DNA of 59,155 bases from Deltaproteobacteria bacterium (GTDB lineage: Bacteria; Desulfobacterota; DSM-4660; Desulfatiglandales; HGW-15), in NCBI GenBank assembly GCA_020060215.1, contig JAGVAP010000094.1, positions 1-59,155 on the forward strand, read 5' to 3'. Made by a program: the position numbers and the translations under genes. Each line of letters starts with the position of its first letter. The stretch's first letter is position 1. Below are positions 8,412 to 17,542 of this stretch, in pieces. The notes under the pieces were generated by a model. That model ran no database searches. It saw nothing but the letters and a program-made list of their open reading frames with translations, and was not told the DNA's origin.

Positions 8412-9434
8412 ATGAAGATCATTGACCTAGAGGCCCACTTCTACACGAAGGAGTATCTCGATTATCTCCGCTCCAGGAAGACTCCTCCCAGGGAGGAGGT
8501 CCGAGAAAAGAACATTCACCTCCACATGAGCGATGTGCTTCGGGTGCCCAGGAGCTTTCAGCTGGAGGATAAGCTGCTCGACGTGGGCGAGAAGAGGCTC
8601 GCCGAGATGGACGAGTCAGGGGTGGATATCCAGGTGCTGAGCCTCTGCGTCCCGGGCTGCGAGCAGTTCGAGGCCTCCGACGGCGCGGTCATGGCGCGGA
8701 AGGCCAACGACGAGCTGGCCGGGGTGATCCGGAAACACCCGGATCGATATGTGGGGCTCGCGGCGCTTGCGCCCCAGGATCCCGTGGGCGCAGCGAATGA
8801 GCTGGAGCGCGCGGTCAAGGAGCTGGGAATGAGGGGGGCCAAGCTGAACTCCCATGTACAGGGGGAGTACCTGGACAATCAGAAGTACTGGCCGGTCTTT
8901 GAAGTGGCGGAGAAGCTGGATGTGCCCCTCTACCTGCACCCCACCATCCCGTCCCCGGCCATCCTGAAGGGGTTCGAGGATTACGGGTTTCCGCTGGCCG
9001 GCCCCCCTTTCGGCTTCGGCGCAGACACATCCCTCCACGCCATGCGCCTGATCTACAGCGGGCTCTTCGACCGTTTTCCCCGACTGAAGATCGTCCTGGG
9101 CCACATGGGAGAGGGGCTTCCCTTCTGGCTGTACCGGGTCGACTTCTACTGGCTGAAGCCGTGGGTGGACCCGGGGCTCAAGCCCAAGTGCAGCCAGAAG
9201 CCCAGCTACTACATTCACCGGAACTTCCTCTTCACCTCGAGCGGCATGCACTACCTGCCGGCCTTTATCTGTGCCTACATGGCGGTGGGCGGAGACGTGA
9301 TCGCCTTCGGTGCAGACCATCCCTTCGAGACCAGCAAGGACACGCTGGAGCGCCTGGGTATCCTGCCGATCTGCGAAGCGGACAAGGAGAAGTTCTATCA
9401 CGGCAACGCCGAGAAACTCCTGAAGCTGAGCTGA
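8412..9434 (+). CDS. Amidohydrolase-2 family metalloenzyme, gamma-resorcylate decarboxylase/ACMSD-like
   Basis: This 340-residue TIM-barrel enzyme shows the metal-binding pattern of the family: IDLEAHF at residues 4-10, LYLHPT near 177, LGHMGEGLP near 228, and FGADHPFE near 300. The E-x-H start (rather than H-x-H) is typical of nonoxidative decarboxylases such as 2,6-dihydroxybenzoate decarboxylase, though hydrolases in the family look similar. GGAGG lies 8 bp before the ATG. It stands alone between the molybdoenzyme operon and the TAXI transporter. If the island handles hydroxybenzoates, decarboxylation by this enzyme would feed the transhydroxylase-like enzyme downstream; this is inference. 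Confidence 0.88.
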   Translation: MKIIDLEAHFYTKEYLDYLRSRKTPPREEVREKNIHLHMSDVLRVPRSFQLEDKLLDVGEKRLAEMDESGVDIQVLSLCVPGCEQFEASDGAVMARKANDELAGVIRKHPDRYVGLAALAPQDPVGAANELERAVKELGMRGAKLNSHVQGEYLDNQKYWPVFEVAEKLDVPLYLHPTIPSPAILKGFEDYGFPLAGPPFGFGADTSLHAMRLIYSGLFDRFPRLKIVLGHMGEGLPFWLYRVDFYWLKPWVDPGLKPKCSQKPSYYIHRNFLFTSSGMHYLPAFICAYMAVGGDVIAFGADHPFETSKDTLERLGILPICEADKEKFYHGNAEKLLKLS

Positions 9435-9563
9435 ATGGTTCAGGGGTGATGAGTGGGCGGCCTTCCGATCCCCGGCTTCGCCCCATTCCTTCAAGGGAGG
9501 TGGGGGGGACCGAAAGGATTCGGACTCAAACCGTTAATCCATATGAAGGACAGGAGGACCAAG

Positions 9564-10574
9564 ATGAAGAAGATCGTAGTGACATGTCTTTTGATTGCGG
9601 CATTGGGTCTCGTGCCGGCGGGCGGCGCTTCAGCGGCGCAGCAGCCTCTGCGGATGGGGACGGCTTCGGTCGGCGCCCTCTTTTACGTCTTCGGCGCGGC
9701 CATATCCGAGGTGGTCGGCAAGCATGCCGGCATGAAGATAGAGGTCCTGCCCCAGGGGAACATCATGACCCTGCCGCTCATGGCGTCTCACGAGGTGGAT
9801 CTCATCATGCTGGCCAACGACGAACTGGAATATGCCTACCTCGGCAAGGGAATCTTCCAGAAGCAGACCAGGGGCAAAGGGTATGATGTCCGACTGCTGA
9901 TGCTCGGGATGCGGAATGCCGCGAGCCAACTGGTGACAGGGGATTCGGGAATCAAGAACTACGAGGACCTGAGAGGCAAAAAGGTGGTGCTCGACCATGG
10001 GACCCAGCAGGCCCTGAACCTGGGCTCCAGGGCCTCCCTGGTCGCGGGCGGTCTCACGGAAAAGGACGTGGTCGTCATCAAGGCCTCCGACATCCCCGAA
10101 GCGGTCAGGCTGGTGACGGAAGGCAAGGCGGATGCCTGTTTCGGGGGCATCGGGGTCCCGGCCTTCCGAGAGCTGGCAGCGGCGAGGGGCGGCATCCGCT
10201 ACCTGGAGGCGGGGGACAAGCATTGGCCTCAGGTGCACGAGATCTCCAAGGCATACTTCCCCATGACCGTCAAGAAGGGTCCCCTCGGCATCGAACGGGA
10301 TACCGTGCTCGTGACGCGCAACTTCGACCTGGTGGCCCGGACCGACCTCTCTGAAGACGCCGCCTACACCATCGTCAAGACCATCTGGGAGCACGATGCA
10401 GAACTGGCCCCGCACCACCCTCAGCTCAAGGACTGGGTGAAGGATCGGTTCGTGGGCGAGCAGGCCACTGCTCCTTACCATCCGGGTGCAATCAAGTGGT
10501 ACAAGGAAAAGGGGGTATGGACCGAGAAGATGCAGGCCCATCAGGACGCGCTGCTCAAGATGAAAAAGAAATAA
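9564..10574 (+). CDS. TAXI-family TRAP transporter solute receptor
   Basis: This 336-residue protein has a Sec signal peptide (MKKIVVTCLLIAALGLVPAGG, cleavage near ASAA) and the TAXI receptor pattern: RMGTASVGALFYVFGAAIS, then LPLMASHEVDLIMLANDE, and DLRGKKVVLDHG near residue 135. It binds the substrate in the periplasm and delivers it to the fused permease downstream. I chose ATG 9564 because GGAGG is 7 bp upstream and the signal peptide starts there. A hairpin follows the gene before the permease. Confidence 0.92.
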   Translation: MKKIVVTCLLIAALGLVPAGGASAAQQPLRMGTASVGALFYVFGAAISEVVGKHAGMKIEVLPQGNIMTLPLMASHEVDLIMLANDELEYAYLGKGIFQKQTRGKGYDVRLLMLGMRNAASQLVTGDSGIKNYEDLRGKKVVLDHGTQQALNLGSRASLVAGGLTEKDVVVIKASDIPEAVRLVTEGKADACFGGIGVPAFRELAAARGGIRYLEAGDKHWPQVHEISKAYFPMTVKKGPLGIERDTVLVTRNFDLVARTDLSEDAAYTIVKTIWEHDAELAPHHPQLKDWVKDRFVGEQATAPYHPGAIKWYKEKGVWTEKMQAHQDALLKMKKK

Positions 10575-10600
10575 GGGTCCTGTTCGGATCCTCTCAACCG

Positions 10601-10630
10601 GAGCGGGCCCCGTATGAGCGGCGCCCGCTC
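10601..10630 (+). promoter_or_regulatory. Intercistronic hairpin between TAXI receptor and permease
   Basis: GAGCGGGC at 10601-10608 pairs with GCCCGCTC at 10623-10630. No U-run follows, so it is not a typical terminator. A hairpin here could stabilise the upstream receptor mRNA, a common way to get more receptor than permease. It covers an alternative ATG at 10614. Confidence 0.5.
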
Positions 10631-10655
10631 AGGAGTTCCATACAGGTGGTGTGAT

Positions 10656-12608
10656 ATGAGCAAACCCAAGAAGGCGGGAGGAAAGTTCCGAACCCTGGAT
10701 GGTTTCAGCGAGGGTGTGGCCAAGACCTTCCTGACCCTGATCCCGATCGGCTGCATTCTCTATGTGACCGATATCCAGACGTACCTCGGCCTGGCGATCT
10801 ACAAGGAACAATACCTGGGGCTCTTCATCGCGTTGTTCCTCTCTTCTGCTTTTCTCAAGGTGCCTGCGACCAAGTCCTCCCCGCGCGACCGGGTGCCCTG
10901 GTACGACTGGGTCCTGGTGGCGTTTTCTCTCGTGATCTTCGGAAACGTGATGCTCTTCTACCGGGACCTGGTCATCATGGTGGGCTTCGCGGCCCCTCCG
11001 GAGGTCATCATGGGGTTCCTGGCCGTCTTCCTTCTGTTCGAGGCCGCCAGGAGGATCATCGGAATCCCGCTCATCACCATCGGCCTGGTGCTCGTGTTGT
11101 ATGCCCGTTTCGCATACCTCTTTCCCGGGCTGTTGAATGCCAGGGGGGTATCCTGGAAACGGCTTTTCACGATGCTTTACCTGGACCCCAACAGTATCCT
11201 CGGCGTCCCGAGCAGTGTGGCCGGAACCATGGTGGTGGCCTTCCTCCTGTTCGGGGTCTGCCTTTTCCTCGTGGGCGGGGGAGAGTTTCTCTCGGACATC
11301 GCCATGGCCCTGATGGGCCGGCAGAGGGGAGGGGCGGCGAAGGTCGCGGTCATCGCGAGCGGTCTCTTCGGCTCCCTTTCCGGGAGCGCCTCGGCCAATG
11401 TGGCGGTGACGGGGGCCGTGACGATCCCCCTGATGAAGAAGACCGGGTACAGTCCACCCTTTTCGGCTGCCGTCGAGGCGGTCGCCTCCACCGGGGGTCT
11501 CGTCATGCCTCCGGTCATGGGCATCACCGCCTTCATGATGGCCGAGTTCCTCGGCATGCCCTATTACGAGGTGGCCCTGGCGGCCGCCATCCCCGCCATC
11601 CTCTACTACGTCGCCCTGCTGGTGCAGGTGCACTGGGAGGCCGTGGCAGGCGGGATCGAGGGGTTGCCCGCCGAGAGTCTGCCGCGCCTGAAGGATGTCC
11701 TGAAAAGGGGGTGGTTCTACTCCATTCCCGTGGCCGGTCTCCTCTACTTTCTCTTCGTGATGCATGCGGACCCGAGTACGGCGGCCGTGTATGCGAGCGG
11801 CATGATGCTGGCGGTCGGGCTTTTCAAGAAAGAGGTGCGGACCGGGTTCTGGTCCAAGCTGATGGGGGCCTTCCAGGAGACCGGCCTGCAGGTCCTGGTG
11901 GTGGGGTCGGCCTGCGCCATGGCCGGGGTCGTCATCGGCTCGGTCTCGCTGACCAATCTCGGTCTCAACCTGTCCAATACCCTGATTGCGGTCTCCGGCG
12001 GAAGCTCTCTTCTTCTGCTCTTCCTGGCCGCCATCGGCTCCATTGTCCTGGGCATGGGAATGCCCATTGCCGCAACCTATATCATGCTCGTGATCCTGAT
12101 TGCGCCGGCCATGACCCATGCGGGCATCCCGGCCGTGGCGGCCCACATGTTCATGAACTTCTTCGCCGCCATGTCCTTTGTGACCCCGCCGGTGGCCATA
12201 GCGGCCTACGTGGCGGCGGGCATCGCGCAGTGCGAGCCCATGAAGGCGGGCTTCATCGCCACCCGCCTGGGGATCGGCGCCTATCTGGTGCCGTTCTGCT
12301 TCTGCTACTCCCCCGGACTCCTGCTCATCGGCAGCGCGGCCGGGATCGTTTACTCCGTTTTCCATGCCACCTTCGGGGTCCTGGCCGCAGCGATCTGTCT
12401 GTCCGGGTTTTTGTTCAGGAGATTGGGACTGGTGGAAAAGGTCGTCTTCGGCATCAGCGCGGCCGGACTTCTTTCCCCTGTCTATGCCTTGCAGGGGGTA
12501 GGCTTTTTCCTGTTTGCAGGTGGAATCCTGTGGTCCTGGTGGAAGAGGCGAGCCGCGACGGGGAGCGTGCCCCAGGCCGCCGGAGCACAAACTCCTGCAG
12601 CGAAGTAG
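10656..12608 (+). CDS. TRAP transporter fused 4TM/12TM permease (TAXI type)
   Basis: This roughly 650-residue protein has many membrane helices and joins the small (DctQ-like, about residues 25-150) and large (DctM-like, residues 160-640) subunits in one chain, as is usual for TAXI systems. Core motifs include GLFGSLSGSASANVAVTGAV and ASTGGLVMPPVMG in the first half of the large domain and GMGMPIAATYIML in the second. The start at 10656 gives the usual MSKPK-type leader; the ATG at 10614 is possible but lies in the hairpin. It partners with the receptor at 9564-10574. Confidence 0.93.
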   Translation: MSKPKKAGGKFRTLDGFSEGVAKTFLTLIPIGCILYVTDIQTYLGLAIYKEQYLGLFIALFLSSAFLKVPATKSSPRDRVPWYDWVLVAFSLVIFGNVMLFYRDLVIMVGFAAPPEVIMGFLAVFLLFEAARRIIGIPLITIGLVLVLYARFAYLFPGLLNARGVSWKRLFTMLYLDPNSILGVPSSVAGTMVVAFLLFGVCLFLVGGGEFLSDIAMALMGRQRGGAAKVAVIASGLFGSLSGSASANVAVTGAVTIPLMKKTGYSPPFSAAVEAVASTGGLVMPPVMGITAFMMAEFLGMPYYEVALAAAIPAILYYVALLVQVHWEAVAGGIEGLPAESLPRLKDVLKRGWFYSIPVAGLLYFLFVMHADPSTAAVYASGMMLAVGLFKKEVRTGFWSKLMGAFQETGLQVLVVGSACAMAGVVIGSVSLTNLGLNLSNTLIAVSGGSSLLLLFLAAIGSIVLGMGMPIAATYIMLVILIAPAMTHAGIPAVAAHMFMNFFAAMSFVTPPVAIAAYVAAGIAQCEPMKAGFIATRLGIGAYLVPFCFCYSPGLLLIGSAAGIVYSVFHATFGVLAAAICLSGFLFRRLGLVEKVVFGISAAGLLSPVYALQGVGFFLFAGGILWSWWKRRAATGSVPQAAGAQTPAAK

Positions 12609-12659
12609 CGTCGTGGGGGTCTTACAACCGAAAACCGCTCATCCAAAAAGGAGGCAAAC

Positions 12660-13688
12660 ATGAAAAAGGGAATTGTGGTTTTTTTTGCGGTCACCCTGAT
12701 CCTCTCCGGGATCTGTCTGTCCCCGGCCCCGGCACGATCGGAAACGATCGAGCTGAGCCTCAGCCTGATGATCCCGCCGAAGCACCTTCGAAACATCCAC
12801 CTGTTCGAGCCGTGGATCAAGATGGTGGACGAGCGCACGAAAGGGAAGGTGAAGATCAAGCCCTTCTTCTCCTCGACCCTGGCTCAACCTCAGGAGACCT
12901 TCGACGCCGTCTCCTCGGGGATCTGCGACATGGGTGAGTCGTATACCTTCGGAAATCCCGGCCGGTTCATGCTCACCGAGACCCTGATGCTGCCGGAGCA
13001 GGGGTTCCCCACCTCCCTGAGCTGCAGCAAGGCGCTTTGGCACCTGTATAAGACGTTCCCCGAGGTCCAAAACGAGTACAAGGGCGTGAAGCTGCTGTTT
13101 CTCCACGCCACCCCCGGCGCGGTGGTGAATACCAAGAAAAAACCGGTCAAGACCCTGGAGGATCTCAAGGGCATGAAGATCGCGGTCTCCGGCGCCACCA
13201 TGGTGAAGGTGGGGAAGGCCCTCGGCCTTTCCCCGGTGACGATGTCCACCAACGATCTCTATGAGGCCGGGGACAAGGGGGTGATCGACGGTTTTGTCAG
13301 GCCGGTGGAACTCCTGATCTCCAGGAGGCTGGCCGAGGTGGCCAAATACGTGACCGATATCGACCTCGGCCACGACCTCTTCTTCGTCGCCATGAATCAG
13401 AAGAAATGGGACTCCCTCCCGCCGGATGTGAAGAAGGTGTTCGAGGAGCTGAGCGGAGACTGGGCCGTGGATTTTGCGGGCAAGGCGTGGGACCAATTCG
13501 ACACGGATGCCAGGAAGGATGTGAAGGCCAAGGGGATCGAGATCTACAACCTGCCGGATGAGGAAAAGGCGAGATGGAAAAAGCTCATGGCCCCCATCGG
13601 GGAGGAGTACGCGGCTGACCTGGAAGCCAAGAAGATGCCCGGAAAGAAGATCCTGGAGGAGCTGAAGAAGATCTCAGCGAAGAAATAA
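12660..13688 (+). CDS. dctP: TRAP transporter DctP-type solute receptor
   Basis: This 342-residue protein has a Sec signal peptide (about residues 1-26, ending near PARS). The mature part has the DctP pattern with FEPWIKMVDERTKGKVKIK, LEDLKGMKIAVSG near residue 165, and VIDGFVRPVELL near 205. It captures the ligand in the periplasm for the DctQ-DctM pair downstream. Family members bind carboxylates through an Arg in the segment after strand six; I cannot assign it here with certainty. AGGAGG lies 6-12 bp before the ATG. A strong hairpin separates it from dctQ. Confidence 0.93.
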   Translation: MKKGIVVFFAVTLILSGICLSPAPARSETIELSLSLMIPPKHLRNIHLFEPWIKMVDERTKGKVKIKPFFSSTLAQPQETFDAVSSGICDMGESYTFGNPGRFMLTETLMLPEQGFPTSLSCSKALWHLYKTFPEVQNEYKGVKLLFLHATPGAVVNTKKKPVKTLEDLKGMKIAVSGATMVKVGKALGLSPVTMSTNDLYEAGDKGVIDGFVRPVELLISRRLAEVAKYVTDIDLGHDLFFVAMNQKKWDSLPPDVKKVFEELSGDWAVDFAGKAWDQFDTDARKDVKAKGIEIYNLPDEEKARWKKLMAPIGEEYAADLEAKKMPGKKILEELKKISAKK

Positions 13689-13722
13689 CCCCGGGTTGAA
13701 GCGCGGCTTCGAACCCTCCAAC

Positions 13723-13754
13723 GCCTGGATCTCCCCGCCACGGGAGATCCAGGC
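13723..13754 (+). promoter_or_regulatory. Perfect 13-bp hairpin in the dctP-dctQ gap
   Basis: GCCTGGATCTCCC at 13723-13735 pairs perfectly with GGGAGATCCAGGC at 13742-13754 around a 6-base loop CGCCAC. No U-run follows. In TRAP and ABC operons such hairpins after the receptor gene protect upstream mRNA from 3' decay and raise receptor level; that role here is inference. Confidence 0.75.
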
Positions 13755-13812
13755 CTGTCGATTCCATGTCCACAAATTCAAGGGAGAGCTCCAAGACGGG
13801 GTTCATGAGACC

Positions 13813-14328
13813 ATGAGGAAGATCTTGTTGCGGGTGGAAAAGGGGATGCTGGTCGTGGGCATCACGGCCCTGTTCATCATGATGGGTCTCACCACGGTGG
13901 ATGCGATGTGCCGGTATCTGCTGAACGTCCCTATTGTCGGGGCCTATGAGGTTACCGAAAAGTACCTCATGCTGTTCAGTATCTTCCTCGGCCTGAGCTA
14001 TACCTACAGGGGTTCCGGGCTCATCCGGGTGACGATTCTGATGGACCGCCTCCCCAGATCGGTGAAGATGCCGATCAACCACTTTGCCCAGCTCTTCTCG
14101 ATCGTCTACTGCGCGATCCTGATCATAGGCACATACCAGTATGCGACCCGTCTGCATGATTACGGCACCACCCTGGGATCCCTGTTTTCGTTCCCCCTCT
14201 GGATCGGAGCCGCGGTTGTCCCCATAGGATTCCTGCTCATGGGGCTCTTTCTGCTCGCCGATTTCCCCAAGGTGCGAAGAGGCGAGTCAGCCCTTTTCCG
14301 GGAGGAGGAAGGTCCGACCGCTTCGTGA
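13813..14328 (+). CDS. dctQ: TRAP transporter small permease (DctQ)
   Basis: This 171-residue protein has four predicted membrane helices. It carries the family-typical DAMCRYLLNVPIVGAYEVTEKYLM stretch near residues 30-53 and a MPINHFAQLFSIVYC helix. It associates with DctM to form the membrane part of the transporter. The ATG at 13813 starts a normal cytosolic leader (MRKILLRVEKGM); upstream in-frame codons fall in the hairpin region. The ribosome site is weak, which fits low expression relative to the receptor. Confidence 0.9.
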   Translation: MRKILLRVEKGMLVVGITALFIMMGLTTVDAMCRYLLNVPIVGAYEVTEKYLMLFSIFLGLSYTYRGSGLIRVTILMDRLPRSVKMPINHFAQLFSIVYCAILIIGTYQYATRLHDYGTTLGSLFSFPLWIGAAVVPIGFLLMGLFLLADFPKVRRGESALFREEEGPTAS

Positions 14329-14408
14329 GGGCGGAGCCGCAGGGATATCCCCCGAGGACTTGGCGGCGAGCGCTCCGGTCTTCGCGGCCGTTTCAGCAAA
14401 GGGCATTT

Positions 14409-15704
14409 ATGGAGATTTCAGTTCCCTTTTTCATCCTGGTGACGCTTCTCCTCCTGGGGATCCCTATCGGGTTCGCCCTGGGGGGCGCCGGCCTGCTGGG
14501 CATATGGATCGTCAAAGACAGCTGGGCCGTGGCCATGGCCACTTTGAAGGCGGTCCCCTTCAATACGGTAGGAGACTACAATCTGACGACCGTCCCCATG
14601 TTCATCCTGATGGCGTATTTCTCCTCGTCCAGCGGCCTGGCCCGCGATCTCTACAAGGCGGCGGCCAACTGGCTGTCGCACATTCGGGGGGGGCTTGCCA
14701 TCGCCACCGTGTTTGCCTGCGGCATCTTCGGGGCCATGTCCGGGGCAAGCGTGGCCGCCGCAGCGGTCATGTCGAACGTGGCCCTGCCGAACATGCGCCG
14801 CTACGGATATTCCGATGTGCTCGGGGCCGGTGCGGTCGGCGTGGGCGCCACCCTGACCATCCTGATCCCCCCGAGCGTGCCCATGGTCATCTACGGGGTC
14901 GCCACCCAGACATCGATCGGCGCTCTGCTCATCGCCGGGGTGGTGCCCGGCATCGTCCTCGCCATCCTGCTGGCCTCGTGCATCATGGTATGGGTGACGG
15001 TCAGTCCCAGCCATGCCCCGGAGACCATACGGACGCCCTGGGCCGAGCGGTGGAAGAGCGTCGGGCGGATCTGGTCGAGCCTGTTGCTCATCCTCATCGT
15101 CCTGGTGCTCCTCTACAGCGGGATCGCCACGCCCACCGAGGTGGGGGCGGTAGGCGCCGCCGCCGCCCTGATCATCGGCGTGGTCCTGAAAAGGCTTTCC
15201 TTTCCGAGTATGGTTCATGCCCTCCGGGAGACGATCAAGACCTCTTCCATGATCTTCATCATCATGATCGGGGCAAACCTCTTCGGGTACTTCATGACCA
15301 TGAGCCAGGTCCCCCAGCATCTGGTAGAGACCGTGATGGGGATGCAGATCAACCGGTGGGTCATCATCATCGGCATCGTGGTGGGGTATTTCGTCATCAG
15401 CATGTTCATGGACGAGATCCCGCTGCTGCTGCTGACGCTTCCCCTGACCTTTCCGCTGATCACGGCGGCCAAGTTCGACCCCGTCTGGTTCGGGGTGCTC
15501 TCCACCCTGATGGTGGCCATGGGTCTCGTGTTTCCGCCGGTCGGGATGTGCGCCTTCGTGGTGGCGGCCACGGCCAAGGTGGACCTGATGAAGGTCTTTC
15601 GAGGCACGGGGATCCTGATCATCGCCGTGTTCATCACAACGATCCTGGTCATGATCTTTCCGGAGATCGCGCTGTGGCTCCCGAACAGCATGAGGAAAGG
15701 CTGA
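14409..15704 (+). CDS. dctM: TRAP transporter large permease (DctM)
   Basis: This 431-residue protein has about 12 helices and clear DctM landmarks: TTVPMFILMAYF near residue 61, GAMSGASVAAAAVM near 109, GATLTILIPPSVPMVIYG near 146, ATPTEVGAVGA near 240 and DEIPLLLLTLPLTFP in the second half. It is a paralogue of the DctM at 185-1489 with the same length and layout. I chose ATG 14409, with AAAGGG 7-8 bp upstream; the longer frame overlaps dctQ. It completes a DctPQM transporter that feeds the same island. Confidence 0.93.
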   Translation: MEISVPFFILVTLLLLGIPIGFALGGAGLLGIWIVKDSWAVAMATLKAVPFNTVGDYNLTTVPMFILMAYFSSSSGLARDLYKAAANWLSHIRGGLAIATVFACGIFGAMSGASVAAAAVMSNVALPNMRRYGYSDVLGAGAVGVGATLTILIPPSVPMVIYGVATQTSIGALLIAGVVPGIVLAILLASCIMVWVTVSPSHAPETIRTPWAERWKSVGRIWSSLLLILIVLVLLYSGIATPTEVGAVGAAAALIIGVVLKRLSFPSMVHALRETIKTSSMIFIIMIGANLFGYFMTMSQVPQHLVETVMGMQINRWVIIIGIVVGYFVISMFMDEIPLLLLTLPLTFPLITAAKFDPVWFGVLSTLMVAMGLVFPPVGMCAFVVAATAKVDLMKVFRGTGILIIAVFITTILVMIFPEIALWLPNSMRKG

Positions 15705-15710
15705 TCCATT

Positions 15711-15855
15711 TCCAATGTCCAATGATGAATGTCCAATGCCCAAGGAAGAGGAAGGAATAGGAATATCAAACAATAGAACATTGAATGCCCGAATAATGTC
15801 GGTGGGGTTTCACCTGGAAATTGGAGATCCTACATTGGACATTGGACATTCATAC
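15711..15855 (+). repeat. MITE-like element with TGTCCAATG inverted ends
   Basis: ATGAATGTCCAATG at 15725-15738 has a perfect reverse complement at 15840-15853. The outer words (CCAATGTCCAATG at 15712-15724 and its complement at 15833-15845) extend the match. The interior (about 95 bp) is AT-rich and non-coding. The element fills the dctM to flavoprotein gap and ends about 10 bp before the flavoprotein start. Confidence 0.7.
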
Positions 15856-15863
15856 GGGGGTCA

Positions 15864-17537
15864 ATGATGGAAGTTGAGAAAAACACGATATCGATCGACC
15901 TGCTGGTTGCCGGAGGCGGTATCGCAGGGCTGATGGCCGCCATCAGTGCGGCGGACGAAGGCGCAAACGTGCTGGTGGTCGAAAAGGCCAATACCAGGAG
16001 GAGCGGATCCGGCGCCACCGGGAACGACCACTTCTGCTGCTATATCCCCGAGGTGCACGGGAAGGACATCGCGCCGATCCTGTGGGAGGACCTCCACAGC
16101 CTCCACGGCGACTTCCAGGATCCCTCCCTGGCTTTGCGCTTCCTCAAGCAGAGCTATGATCGAGTCAGGGACTGGGACGCCTGGGGCATCTCCATGAGGC
16201 CTCGCGGCCACTGGGACTTCTCCGGCCATGCCTACCCGGGCAGGCCGAGGATCTTTCTCAAGTATGCCGGCTACAACCAGAAGCCGGTCCTTACGGCCCA
16301 GGCGAAGAAGAGGGGAGTCAAGATCGCCAACCACATGGTCGTCACGGACGTGATCGTCGACCAGGGCCAAGTGATCGGCGCCATCGCCGTGACCACGGCG
16401 GATAAACCGGTGATGAAGGTCATCCGTGCCAAATCCGTGCTCCTGGCCACGGGTTCGACCACCAGGCTGTATCCCTCGACCACCCCCGGGTGGATGTTCA
16501 ACATCCCCTTCTGCCCGGCGTGCACCGGCAGCGGGAGGGCCATGGCGTACAGGGCGGGGGCCAAACTCGTCAACATGGAGATCCCGAATCGGCATGCGGG
16601 CCCGAAATTCCTGGCCCGGTGCGGAAAGGCGACCTGGATCGGCCTGTACAAGGATCCCCACGGCCGGGTGGTAGGCCCCTTCGTCACGAAGCCGACCAGG
16701 GATCTGGGCGACATCACGGCCGATGTCTGGAACTCGGTGTTCACGGACATGTTCAAGTCCGGGCAAGGTCCCGTCTATATCGACTGCTCGGAGACGGCGC
16801 AGGAAGACATCGACTACATGATGTGGGGCCTTGTGCATGAAGGCAACACGGGCATGCTCGATTACATGAAGAAAGAGGGGATCGATGTCCGGAAACACCG
16901 GGTCGAGTTCAGGCAGTATGAGCCGTTTTTGATCGGCAGCAGGGGGATCGAGATCGACGAGAAGGCGGAGACGAGCGTCCCCGGCCTGTACGCGGCCGGA
17001 GACGACGTCGGGAACTTCCGCGCCGACCTCTCCGGGGCGGCCACCTTCGGGTGGATCGCGGGCAAGAGCGCTTCCCGGCGGGCCCGAAAGGTAAAGGCGT
17101 TCAGGAACGCGGAGCGGTCCGACCTGGTGGAGCGGAGGGCTTCCCTGTATTCCCGTCTCCTCCGGAGAAAGGAAGGCGCCGGCTGGAAGGAGGCCAACCT
17201 GGCCCTGCAGCAGATCATGCAGGACTATGCAGGGGTGGATGGGGTCAGGTCCGAGAGCCTGTTGAATGCGGGGTTGCAGTACCTGGGCCGCTTGCGCGAA
17301 AGGACGCTGGAGAGCCTTTCCGTGAGGAACGGCCACGAGTTGATGAGAGGGTTGGAGACCCTCGACCTGATGCAATGCGGGGAGGCGATCTTCCACGCCG
17401 CCCTGGAGAGAAAGGAAACCAGAGGGATGCACAGGCGCTCGGATTTCCCTTTCACCAACCCCCTGCTCCAGGACAAGTTCCTGACCATCCGCAGGCAAGA
17501 GGGAAAGGTGGTCACGGAATGGCGCGAAAAGAAATAA
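15864..17537 (+). CDS. FAD-dependent oxidoreductase, AprA/fumarate reductase-like flavoprotein (copy 1)
   Basis: This 557-residue flavoprotein opens with a dinucleotide-binding site (LLVAGGGIAGLMAAISAADEG, residues about 13-33) and an acidic end of strand two (VVEKAN). A second FAD contact, VPGLYAAGDDVGNFRADLSG, lies near residue 372. The family includes adenylylsulfate reductase alpha, fumarate reductase and L-aspartate oxidase. The motif GSGATGNDHFCC near residue 48 is shared with its paralogue at 18180-19853, with the same length and about two thirds identity by eye. A two-cluster ferredoxin gene lies between the two. It has no signal peptide. The substrate is unknown; it may oxidise or reduce a pathway intermediate with electrons passing through the ferredoxin. 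Confidence 0.88.
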   Translation: MMEVEKNTISIDLLVAGGGIAGLMAAISAADEGANVLVVEKANTRRSGSGATGNDHFCCYIPEVHGKDIAPILWEDLHSLHGDFQDPSLALRFLKQSYDRVRDWDAWGISMRPRGHWDFSGHAYPGRPRIFLKYAGYNQKPVLTAQAKKRGVKIANHMVVTDVIVDQGQVIGAIAVTTADKPVMKVIRAKSVLLATGSTTRLYPSTTPGWMFNIPFCPACTGSGRAMAYRAGAKLVNMEIPNRHAGPKFLARCGKATWIGLYKDPHGRVVGPFVTKPTRDLGDITADVWNSVFTDMFKSGQGPVYIDCSETAQEDIDYMMWGLVHEGNTGMLDYMKKEGIDVRKHRVEFRQYEPFLIGSRGIEIDEKAETSVPGLYAAGDDVGNFRADLSGAATFGWIAGKSASRRARKVKAFRNAERSDLVERRASLYSRLLRRKEGAGWKEANLALQQIMQDYAGVDGVRSESLLNAGLQYLGRLRERTLESLSVRNGHELMRGLETLDLMQCGEAIFHAALERKETRGMHRRSDFPFTNPLLQDKFLTIRRQEGKVVTEWREKK

Positions 17538-17542
17538 GCATT

